Below, in pieces: positions 57,600 to 64,000 of a DNA stretch of 64,000 bases. Position numbers and translations under genes: made by a program. The notes below the pieces were generated by a model. It made no database searches, was not told the origin of the DNA, and saw only the letters and a program-made list of their open reading frames with translations. Location of the stretch: positions 496,001 through 560,000 of the forward strand of contig NZ_FNVT01000005.1 of the NCBI RefSeq assembly GCF_900108335.1, in the 5' to 3' direction. Origin of the DNA: Nonomuraea solani. GTDB lineage: Bacteria; Actinomycetota; Actinomycetes; Streptosporangiales; Streptosporangiaceae. Position 1 is the stretch's first letter. Each line of letters begins with the position of its first letter.

Positions 57600-58350
57600 C
57601 ACCCGAAGGCGAAGCACCGCCGGGCATGCCGGCCTCCTGGTTTTGTCGGTGATGATCGGTAGGTTGATCGGCGTGTCCCGCCACCGGCTCGACCCCCCGC
57701 CCGTCCGGGAGGCGGCGTTGATGGAACACTGCGAGCATGCCCGGTTCGTCCGGAATCTGGCGGTTGAGCAGTGCGGCCATCGGCGGCCGGGCCGCAAGAG
57801 CGCGCCGGGTTTCGCCGAGCGGTGCCGCCGGTCGACCGAGACTCGGGCGGAGTTCGCCTGGTTGCGGGCGGGCTCCATCATCGTGCGGCAGCAGGACTTC
57901 GCCCAAGCCATGGCGAACTTTCGCCGGTCCCGGCGCGTGCCCCGATCGGCTCGGGGCACGCGCGCCCGGCCCGGCCGCGACGTCCACGCCAAGGCGGCGC
58001 TCAACCGATCGATTCTCTCGGCCGGTCGGGGACGCCTGGTCCAACGGCTCGAACACAAGGCCCCCGGCCGGGTGGTCAAGGTCAGCCCCGCGTACACGAG
58101 CCGGCGATGCTCGGCGTGCCGGATCGTGGATGCCAAGGCGCGCGAGAGCCAAGCCGCCTTCCGCCGCCGATCCTGTGGATACGCCGCCAACGCCGGCGTG
58201 ACCGCCGCTCGCAACATCCGGCCGGCGGCAGGACATGCCGTGACCGCGCGGGAAGGGCCACGGGTTGCCGGGCCTGTGCGCCGCGAACCTCAACCTGGCC
58301 TCCTCCCAGCGTGAGATGGGTTCGAATCCCTGCCATGGGCAGGGAGGATG
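57600..58350 (+). mobile_element. Decayed IS605-group element
   Basis: The element consists of the deleted tnpB and a right end with a hairpin (CCCTGCC, loop ATG, GGCAGGG at 58328-58344) followed by AGGATGTCAA, the form of right ends and omega-RNA 3' ends in actinobacterial TnpB elements. No tnpA is present. The left limit is uncertain, within 57557-57650. The right end touches the stop codon of the MFS gene at 58351. Confidence 0.6.
57643..58314 (+). pseudogene. Internally deleted TnpB (IS605/IS607-type transposon nuclease)
   Basis: The open frame of 223 residues joins the N-terminal TnpB region (EAALMEHCEHARFVRNLAVEQ, LRAGSIIVRQQDFAQAMANF) directly to the late region (RSARGTRARPGRDVHAKAALNR, KVSPAYTSRRCSAC, FRRRSCGYAANAGVTAARN). 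By comparison with full-length actinobacterial TnpB, about 170 codons carrying the first RuvC catalytic residues are missing. The zinc finger has lost a cysteine and the ADxNAARN motif reads AGVTAARN, so the last catalytic aspartate is also gone. It cannot be an active nuclease. Confidence 0.8.
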
Positions 58351-59901
58351 TCAAACTACAGCCGGCTCTTTCGTTTCCGCGTGCTGGACCGGGCGGGGCT
58401 TGCCGGGCATCCAGCGGGCCACCACCGCGATGCCGATCAGTCCGATGACCGCCGACACCAGCGCCGTGACGTGCATGCCGTTGACGAAGGCGTCGAACGC
58501 CGGCTGGACCAGCGCCCGGCCCTGGTCGCCCATTTCCTGGACCACGCCCATGGTGGCCATGATCGACTCGCCGGCCTCGTGCTGCTCGGCGGCGGGCAGG
58601 CCGGCCAGGGCGGGCGCGATCTCGCCGCGGTAGTTGGACGACAGCACCGAGCCGAGCACGGCCACGCCGAGCGCGCCGGCCACCTGGCGGACGGTGTTGC
58701 TCATGGCCGAGCCGACCCCGGCCTTCTCCCTGGGCAGCGACTCCATGATGGCGGTGGTCGCGGGCGGCATGATGTTGGCCATCGCGGCGCCCTGGACGAA
58801 GAAGACGATCTCGATCAGCACGATCGGCGTGTTCTGGTCCATCAGCGCGTAGCTGCCGAGCGCGAGTGTCACCACGGCCATGCTGACGGTGGCCGACAGC
58901 TTGCCACCGAAGCGCTCGTTCACCCGCTGGCTGAGCGGCGCGAAGATGAGCTGCGCGGCGGCGAACGGGATCATCAGCGCGCCCGCCTGCACCGGCGTGA
59001 ACCCCATGACGATCTGCAGGTAGAACGTCAGGAAGAACATTCCGCCCATCATCGCGAAGAAGACGATGCCCATCATGCCGATGGCCGAGCTGAAGCGGAC
59101 GTTGGAGAAGCTGCGCACGTCGAAGACCGGGTGGTCGATGCGCCGCTCCCACCAGACGAACAGGCCCAGCACCGCCACGCCGACCAGCGTCGGGACGAGC
59201 ACCTCGGCGCTTGCGACGGTGGCGAGTTCGCCGCCGCGGATGATGCCGTACACGATGGCCACGAGACCGATGATCGACAGCACCACGCCGACCGGGTCGA
59301 GCTTGGACGGCTTCGGGTCGCGCGACTCGGGCACGATGGTGGCGATGAGGATCATGCTGATCACCACGATCGGCACGTTGATCAGGAAGACCGAGCCCCA
59401 CCAGAAGTGCTCGATCAGCACGCCGCCCGTGATCGGGCCGATCGCCACGGCGAGCCCGACGCCACCGGCCCAGACTCCGATCGCCTTGCCGCGCTCACTG
59501 GGCGGGAAGACGTTGGAGATGATGGCCAGCGTGGCCGGCATGATCGCCGCGCCGCCGATGCCCATGGCCGCCCTGGCCAGGATCAGCTGCATCGGGTCCT
59601 GGGAATAGGCACTGGCCAGTGATGCCAGGCCGAACAGCGCCATGCCGATGAACAACATCCGCTTGCGGCCTGTGCGGTCGCCGATCACGCCGAACGTGAA
59701 CAGCAACCCGGCGAACACCAATGTGTAGGAGTTGATCGCCCATTCCAGCTCGCTCTGCGAGGCGCCCAAACCGACCGTCTTGTCGGCGATGGTCTTCATC
59801 GCCACGTTGAGGATCGTGTTGTCGAGCACGACCGCCAGCAGGCTGAACACCAGCACGCCGAGGATCCCCCAACGGCGTGGGTGTCCCGTGTTCGGGTCCA
59901 T
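58351..59901 (-). CDS. MFS exporter of the EmrB/QacA (DHA2, 14-helix) family
   Basis: The 516-residue protein has about 14 membrane helices. Signature parts: LAVVLDNTILNVAMKTIAD (helix 1, motif D1), FGVIGDRTGRKRMLFIG (motif A), GVWAGGVGLAVAIGPITGGVLIE (motif C) and MSNTVRQVAGALGVAVLGS near the end. It likely exports drugs or metabolites using the proton gradient. The promoter region upstream (59902-60029) carries TetR-type dyads. The stop codon lies at the border of a decayed TnpB element. Confidence 0.92.
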   Translation of the reverse strand: MDPNTGHPRRWGILGVLVFSLLAVVLDNTILNVAMKTIADKTVGLGASQSELEWAINSYTLVFAGLLFTFGVIGDRTGRKRMLFIGMALFGLASLASAYSQDPMQLILARAAMGIGGAAIMPATLAIISNVFPPSERGKAIGVWAGGVGLAVAIGPITGGVLIEHFWWGSVFLINVPIVVISMILIATIVPESRDPKPSKLDPVGVVLSIIGLVAIVYGIIRGGELATVASAEVLVPTLVGVAVLGLFVWWERRIDHPVFDVRSFSNVRFSSAIGMMGIVFFAMMGGMFFLTFYLQIVMGFTPVQAGALMIPFAAAQLIFAPLSQRVNERFGGKLSATVSMAVVTLALGSYALMDQNTPIVLIEIVFFVQGAAMANIMPPATTAIMESLPREKAGVGSAMSNTVRQVAGALGVAVLGSVLSSNYRGEIAPALAGLPAAEQHEAGESIMATMGVVQEMGDQGRALVQPAFDAFVNGMHVTALVSAVIGLIGIAVVARWMPGKPRPVQHAETKEPAVV

Positions 59902-59964
59902 GAAAAATCCTTAATTTCGATACGTCTGAGTTTCGCAACGTCACCGTAGCGCAAGCTATTCCGA

Positions 59965-59986
59965 TACGCAACGGACTCGTTTCGTA
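59965..59986. promoter_or_regulatory. TetR operator candidate upstream of the EmrB-type exporter
   Basis: TACGCAACG and CGTTTCGTA (8 of 9 paired) flank a GACT centre. A related half-site sequence GATACGTCTGAGTTTCG lies at about 59918-59934, nearer the gene. Both sit in the exporter's promoter region. Confidence 0.5.
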
Positions 59987-60029
59987 AACTCCGCGCGAAC
60001 TCCTTCCGTCGCCCGCCCGAACGGGAGAA

Positions 60030-61250
60030 CTACGAGGTGGCGGCCGTCACCGGCGCCTCGTGGGGCAGGGACGGGACGGCGGACGCCGGTGGGCGGCGGC
60101 GCCAGAAGGGCAAGGCGGCCAGCACGATGGCGACGCCCACGAGCCCCGACACCGCGAACGCCCACCCGGGACCGCTCCCGTCGATGATGAGGCCGGCGAT
60201 CGGCGCGGAGGCCGCGCCGCCGATCAGCAGGGCGGTGCCGTGCAAGCCCATCGCCTCGCCCCTGGCCGCGCTCGGCACCCAGCGGCTGAGCACGTCGACG
60301 GTGGACGACAGCGACGGCGCGCAGAGCAGCCCCGCGGGCAGGAGCGCCAGGACCACCCAGTGCCAGCCGCCGCCGACCAGCCCCACCGGAACGGTCATCA
60401 GGCCCATGCCGGCGATCAGCACCAGGGGCGACAGACCACGCGACAGCCCGCCGTACACGAGGCCTCCGACCAGCGAGAAGACGCACCAGATGGCCACGGC
60501 GAGGCCGACCCACGCGGTCTGGCCGGAGTGGTCCATGGTGGCGACCAGCGCCAGCTCGCTCGCGGTGAGCACGAACGTGGCCGCCGCCGTCGTAGCGAGC
60601 AGCGCCACGAACGCCGGGGTGAGCCACTGGCGCCTGGGCACCCGCTCCTCCTGAAGCTCCAGCTCGCCGGCCGACCGGATGGGCGGGTTGAGCACCATCA
60701 GGCCCACGCCCGCCGCCGTCAGGCCGCCGCCGAGGACGATCATCGTCACCTCGCTGCCGAGCATGGTGATGCCCGCGACCGCGAGCGCGGGACCGGCCAT
60801 GTAGGACAGCTCCACCAGGATCGAGTCGAGCGCGAACCCGCTGCGCCGCTGCTCGACCGGCACCATGGCGGCCAGGCACTGCCGCGTCACGCTGAACACC
60901 GGCAGCCCCAGCAACCCCGCCAGCGCCGCCGCGACGACCAGCACGGGGTAGGGCAGCGCCCACGCGCACGCCCAGAACGCCGCCTGCGCCACGGTCGTGA
61001 CGAGGAGCACGGGACGCAGCCCGTGCCTGTCCACGAACCGGCCCGAGAGCGGGGAGCCGATCGCCATGCCGATGGTGCTGGCCGCGGTGACCAGCCCGGC
61101 GGGACCGTAGTCGAGGCCCATCGACTTGGCGACGTGCAGGGTCAGCGCCATGCCCGTGGCCGTCGCGGGCACCCGGGCCAGCAGCCCCACCAGCAATAAC
61201 GTAGGGACACCCGGGATCGCGAACAGTCGCCGGTAAGGATCGAGAGCCAT
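60030..61250 (-). CDS. MFS transporter
   Basis: The 406-residue protein has about 12 membrane helices with MFS motif A in SPLSGRFVDRHGLRPVLL and a Pro-rich start (MALDPYRRLFAIPGVPTLLLVGLLARVP) like many actinomycete efflux-type MFS proteins. Its cytosolic central loop contains LELQEERVPRRQWL. Substrate unknown. It is divergent from panB with a 135-bp gap. Confidence 0.87.
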   Translation of the reverse strand: MALDPYRRLFAIPGVPTLLLVGLLARVPATATGMALTLHVAKSMGLDYGPAGLVTAASTIGMAIGSPLSGRFVDRHGLRPVLLVTTVAQAAFWACAWALPYPVLVVAAALAGLLGLPVFSVTRQCLAAMVPVEQRRSGFALDSILVELSYMAGPALAVAGITMLGSEVTMIVLGGGLTAAGVGLMVLNPPIRSAGELELQEERVPRRQWLTPAFVALLATTAAATFVLTASELALVATMDHSGQTAWVGLAVAIWCVFSLVGGLVYGGLSRGLSPLVLIAGMGLMTVPVGLVGGGWHWVVLALLPAGLLCAPSLSSTVDVLSRWVPSAARGEAMGLHGTALLIGGAASAPIAGLIIDGSGPGWAFAVSGLVGVAIVLAALPFWRRRPPASAVPSLPHEAPVTAATS

Positions 61251-61385
61251 GGTTGTTCGTTACCTCCACGTTGATTGTCACAGGAGGCACCGACAGTTTC
61301 GCCACAGGTTTTCCGTGCGTGCCATCATCAGAGGAGTCCGGGGACGCCACTGGGGCGCCTCGAGACGTTCCTGGAGGGTTGTCAC

Positions 61386-62216
61386 ATGTCCTCTTCAACC
61401 ACCCTGTACGGCGGCGTATCCGGACGCCGCGTCACCGTCCGCGACCTCATGGCCGCCAAGGAGCGCGGGGAGCGGTGGCCCATGCTCACCGCCTACGACG
61501 CGATGACGGCGAAGGTCTTCGACTCGGCGGGCATTCCGGTGCTGCTGGTGGGCGACTCGGCGGCGATGGTCGTCTACGGCCACGACTCGACGCTGCCGGT
61601 CACGGTCGACGACCTGCTGCCGCTCACGGCGGCCGTCGTACGCGGCTCGTCGCGGGCCCTCGTGGTCGCCGACCTGCCGTTCGGGTCGTACCAGCGCTCG
61701 CCTGGGCAGGCGCTGGATTCGGCGGCGCGCTTCATGAAGGAGGCCGGGGCCCACGCGGTCAAGCTGGAGGGCGGGCGCCGGGTCCTGCCGCAGGTCGAGG
61801 CGCTGGTCTCGGCGGGCATACCGGTCATGGCGCACCTCGGCCTGACCCCGCAGTCGGTCAACGTGATGGGCGGCTATCGCGTCCAGGGGCGGGGGCAGTC
61901 GGGCGACGAGCTCATGTCGGACGCCAAGGACCTGGAGCGGGCGGGGGCCTTCTCGGTCGTGCTCGAATGCGTGCCGGCCGACCTGGCGCAGCGGGTGACC
62001 ACGTCGCTGGCCATACCGACGATCGGGATCGGGGCGGGGGCGGCGACGGACGCGCAGGTGCTGGTCTGGCAGGACCTCATGGGCCTGACGCCGCGCCCGG
62101 CCAAGTTCGTCAAGCGCTACTCGGACCTGGCCACCGAAATGGACCGCGCCGTCCGCGCCTTCGCGGACGACGTCACCTCCGGCGCCTTCCCCGCCTCGGA
62201 ACACACCTACGACTAG
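61386..62216 (+). CDS. panB: 3-methyl-2-oxobutanoate hydroxymethyltransferase
   Basis: PanB makes ketopantoate from 2-oxoisovalerate and methylene-tetrahydrofolate, the first step to pantothenate and CoA. The 276-residue cytosolic enzyme has the metal-site region LTAYDAMTAKVFDSAGIPVLLVGDSAAMVVYGHDSTLPV, GAHAVKLEGG, VMAHLGLTPQSVNVMGGYRVQGR and PTIGIGAGAATDAQVLVWQDLMGL. GGAGGG precedes ATG 61386, preferred over a start at 61275. The stop codon lies in a long inverted repeat shared with the converging gene. Confidence 0.96.
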   Translation: MSSSTTLYGGVSGRRVTVRDLMAAKERGERWPMLTAYDAMTAKVFDSAGIPVLLVGDSAAMVVYGHDSTLPVTVDDLLPLTAAVVRGSSRALVVADLPFGSYQRSPGQALDSAARFMKEAGAHAVKLEGGRRVLPQVEALVSAGIPVMAHLGLTPQSVNVMGGYRVQGRGQSGDELMSDAKDLERAGAFSVVLECVPADLAQRVTTSLAIPTIGIGAGAATDAQVLVWQDLMGLTPRPAKFVKRYSDLATEMDRAVRAFADDVTSGAFPASEHTYD

Positions 62217-62333
62217 ACTCTTTTCCGCACGTCACCACGGCTTCCCTTCCCGCTCCGCCGCACTTCGGCGGGGTCCTTCTTGACGAGGCCGGTTCGCCTG
62301 TGGCGATTCAGCACGTGCGGAAAGCGAGACTAA
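62214..62333. repeat. Imperfect inverted repeat joining the ends of panB and the dehydratase gene
   Basis: Left arm TAGACTC..TTTCCGCACGT (62214-62232) and right arm ACGTGCGGAAA..GAGACTA (62313-62332) are mutually inverted: 11 perfect inner base pairs plus a matching outer heptamer with one change. Each arm contains the TAG stop of its gene. Between them lies a smaller hairpin CCGCCG-CACTT-CGGCGG (62255-62271) followed by GGTCCTTCTT. It probably works as a bidirectional terminator, though a small mobile repeat is possible. Confidence 0.65.
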
Positions 62334-63250
62334 AGGGTCGCCGGGTCGGTGTTGGAGCCGCACACCACCACGGCCACCCGCTCGCCGGGGGCCGGGGTGT
62401 AGACCCCTGACAGCAGCGCCGCGTAGGCCGCCGAACCCGCGGGCTCGGCGGCCACCCGGTGCCGCTCCCACAGCGTGTGCCGGGCCTCCATGATCGCCTC
62501 GTCGCTCACCAGCACGCTCTCCACCCGGGGCCCGGACAGGATCTCGAAGGCCAGCCCGCCGATCCGGGTGGCGCCCAGGGCGTCGGCCCCCACGCCGCTG
62601 ACCTCCACCGGCACCGGCCGGCCCGCCTCCAGCGCCCGGCGCAGCGTGGGGATGCGCTCCGGCTCGACGGCCACGATCCGCGGCCCACCGGACGACGCCC
62701 CGCCTGAAGTGCCCACCGTGATGCCGGCGCCGAAGCCGCCGCCGCCCACCGCCACCACGACCGTGTCCACCCCACCGGTCTGCTCCATCAGCTCCAGCCC
62801 GGTGGTCCCCTGCCCGGCGATCACCTCCGGCTGGTCATAAGCGTGCACGCTCAGCGCCCCGCTCTCGGCCGCCCGCTTGGCGGCGGCCTCGGCCGCCTCG
62901 GCGTAGATGGCGCCGGTCTGCGTGACGTGGGCCCCCAGCGCCGCCAGCCCGGAGACCTTGACGGGACTGGTCACCTCGGGCACGAAGATCTCGGCCCGCA
63001 CGCCCAGCGCCCGCGCCGCGAAGGCCACCGCCAGCCCGTGGTTGCCCCCGCTGGCGGCGATCACCCCGCTGTCCGGCACCTGGCCCGCCGACAGGATGCG
63101 GTTGAACGCCCCGCGTACCTTGAAGGAGCCCGAGTGCTGGAGCAGCTCCAGTTTGAAGAACAGCCCGGGCGAGATTTCGAGCACCGGCGTGCGCAGCACG
63201 TGCCCGTGGATTCGCCCGGCCGCCGCCAGCACATCCGCGTAGGTGGTCAC
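62330..63250 (-). CDS. PLP-dependent threonine/serine dehydratase-like enzyme
   Basis: The 306-residue enzyme is a fold-type II PLP protein: PLP lysine K44 in HSGSFKVRGAFN, ASGGNHGLAVAFAARALGV for substrate/phosphate contact, the glycine loop VAVGGGGFGAG, and CGSNTDPATL at the C-terminus. It lacks the regulatory ACT domain of biosynthetic IlvA, so a catabolic threonine or serine dehydratase or racemase is likelier. GTG 63250 follows GAGGGGGA. It runs in the same direction as the Cys/Met lyase gene upstream and converges on panB. Confidence 0.87.
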   Translation of the reverse strand: MTTYADVLAAAGRIHGHVLRTPVLEISPGLFFKLELLQHSGSFKVRGAFNRILSAGQVPDSGVIAASGGNHGLAVAFAARALGVRAEIFVPEVTSPVKVSGLAALGAHVTQTGAIYAEAAEAAAKRAAESGALSVHAYDQPEVIAGQGTTGLELMEQTGGVDTVVVAVGGGGFGAGITVGTSGGASSGGPRIVAVEPERIPTLRRALEAGRPVPVEVSGVGADALGATRIGGLAFEILSGPRVESVLVSDEAIMEARHTLWERHRVAAEPAGSAAYAALLSGVYTPAPGERVAVVVCGSNTDPATL

Positions 63251-63290
63251 GGCTCCCCCTCGATCATCGAAAAATGCGTCGAAGCCGAGG

Positions 63291-64000
63291 TTATGCCAGG
63301 GCCTGGGCCAGGTCGGACCACAGGTCCTCGGGATGTTCGATGCCCACCGCGATGCGTACCGTGCCCTCGCCGATGCCGCTGCGCCGCAGCTCCTCGGGGC
63401 TGAGGGAGCGGTGCGAGGTGGTGGCGGGGTGCAGGACGAGCGTCTCGACGCCGCCCAGTGAGGGGGCGAGCAGCGCGAGGCGTACGGAGCTCATGAACCG
63501 CTCCCCCGCCGCCCGCCCGCCGGCCAGGTCGAACGCGAACACCCCGCCGAAGCCGGACAGCAGCTTGCCCGCCAGCTCGTACGAGGGATGCGAGGCGAGC
63601 CCCGGCCAGTGCACGGCGTCGACGGCGGGGTGCTCGGCCAGCCGGGTGGCGAGGAGGCGGGCGTTGGAGCAGTGGCGTTCCATGCGCAGCGCGAGCGTCT
63701 GGAGCCCGCGCAGCGTCAGCCAGGCCGCGAACGGGTCGGCCGAGGCCCCCAGCTCGATCGCGAAGTGCCACACCCGCTCGTACGTGGCGTTGTCGGCGAA
63801 GACCGCGAGCCCGCCCACCACGTCGGTGTGCCCCGACAGGTACTTGGTGGTGGAATGGACGACGATGTCCGCGCCGTGCTCGATCGGCCGGCAGAGCATC
63901 GGCGTGGCGAACGTGTTGTCCACCACGGACAGGATCCCCAGCTCGGCGGCGGCCGCGCACATCCCGGGCAGGTCGGCCACCAGCGTCATCGGGTTGCTGA
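63291..64000 (-). CDS. Cystathionine gamma-lyase/synthase-family PLP enzyme, 5' end missing
   Basis: The gene runs off the right edge; about 236 C-terminal residues are visible. They contain SNPMTLVADLPGM, the cofactor aspartate in LSVVDNTFATPMLCRPIEHGADIVVHS and the PLP lysine in HSTTKYLSGHTDVVGG, then ELGASADPFAAWLTLRGLQTLALRM, all characteristic of the Cys/Met-metabolism family (cystathionine gamma-synthase, gamma-lyase, methionine gamma-lyase). Which of these it is cannot be decided from the part seen. It lies 40 bases upstream of the dehydratase gene and may be co-transcribed with it. Confidence 0.9.
   Translation of the reverse strand, partial: SNPMTLVADLPGMCAAAAELGILSVVDNTFATPMLCRPIEHGADIVVHSTTKYLSGHTDVVGGLAVFADNATYERVWHFAIELGASADPFAAWLTLRGLQTLALRMERHCSNARLLATRLAEHPAVDAVHWPGLASHPSYELAGKLLSGFGGVFAFDLAGGRAAGERFMSSVRLALLAPSLGGVETLVLHPATTSHRSLSPEELRRSGIGEGTVRIAVGIEHPEDLWSDLAQALA

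Noticed and set aside
58314..58345. tRNA 3' half (GGGTTCGAATCCC resembles a T-loop)
   Set aside because: No acceptor, D or anticodon arms can be folded around it, and the sequence continues into the right end of a TnpB element.

Overview
The window is a 64 kb stretch of very GC-rich DNA with densely packed genes, many GTG starts, overlapping stop/start pairs and several apparently leaderless promoters. The core gene order (sucB, lipB, lipA, DUF4191, RDD, glnA, glnE, glnA2), a textbook actinobacterial GlnR box and the protein families point to an actinomycete. A Streptosporangiales genome such as Nonomuraea is my guess from family composition and is not proven. No rRNA, tRNA or CRISPR array was seen.

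Core backbone. Bases 1-6445 hold the end of lpdA, sucB, a sugar-epimerase-like protein, a dipeptidase E homologue, lipB, a degenerate M48-like membrane protein and lipA, so lipoate-dependent dehydrogenase parts and lipoate synthesis lie together. DUF4191 (11.2 kb), RDD (14.2 kb) and glnA (15.9 kb) continue this backbone, interrupted by two accessory blocks: AraC/VOC/hydrolase/GH3 at 6.5-11.1 kb and methyltransferase/glycosidase-like/TetR at 11.9-14.1 kb. Nitrogen control runs through the window: GlnR-controlled glnA with an intact adenylylation tyrosine, glnE (28.7-31.6 kb), and glnA2 (36.7-38.1 kb), which lacks that tyrosine. nadE (45.5 kb) and panB (61.4 kb) add cofactor synthesis. A threonine-dehydratase-like gene and a truncated Cys/Met-metabolism lyase close the window.

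Accessory blocks. 17.5-21.9 kb: GntR regulator with a perfect 16-bp palindrome, an amidohydrolase/TetR divergent pair with two matching operators, a B3/4-domain protein, a GNAT, and a scrap of an MFS transporter beside a 9-bp repeat. 21.9-27.6 kb: five overlapping genes (DHPD-like protein, nitrilase, three-part amino-acid-type ABC importer) divergent from a MocR regulator. 31.7-36.7 kb: HXXEE protein, amidotransferase, hydrolase, hotdog thioesterase-like protein, K+ channel, P-loop protein, YCII protein. 38.3-39.8 kb: an EF-hand protein joined to a class I terpene synthase. 39.8-45.5 kb: ArsR-like/MFS pair, then a histidine kinase followed by a chimeric SARP plus receiver plus LuxR-like regulator. 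47.4-57.6 kb: small regulator/enzyme pairs (ArsR/SRPBCC, AlkC-like, GNAT, MerR/SDR, PP2C, TetR/DUF885, TetR/ABC exporter). 57.6-61.3 kb: TetR, a deleted TnpB element and two MFS exporters.

Most interesting signals: the chimeric response regulator with a degenerate LuxR recognition helix and candidate SARP repeats at its own promoter; the EF-hand/terpene synthase pair; the five-gene coupled uptake/hydrolase operon; LipB with glutamine where the catalytic lysine should be; and short tandem duplications that repeatedly sit at gene 3' ends, two of them containing stop codons.
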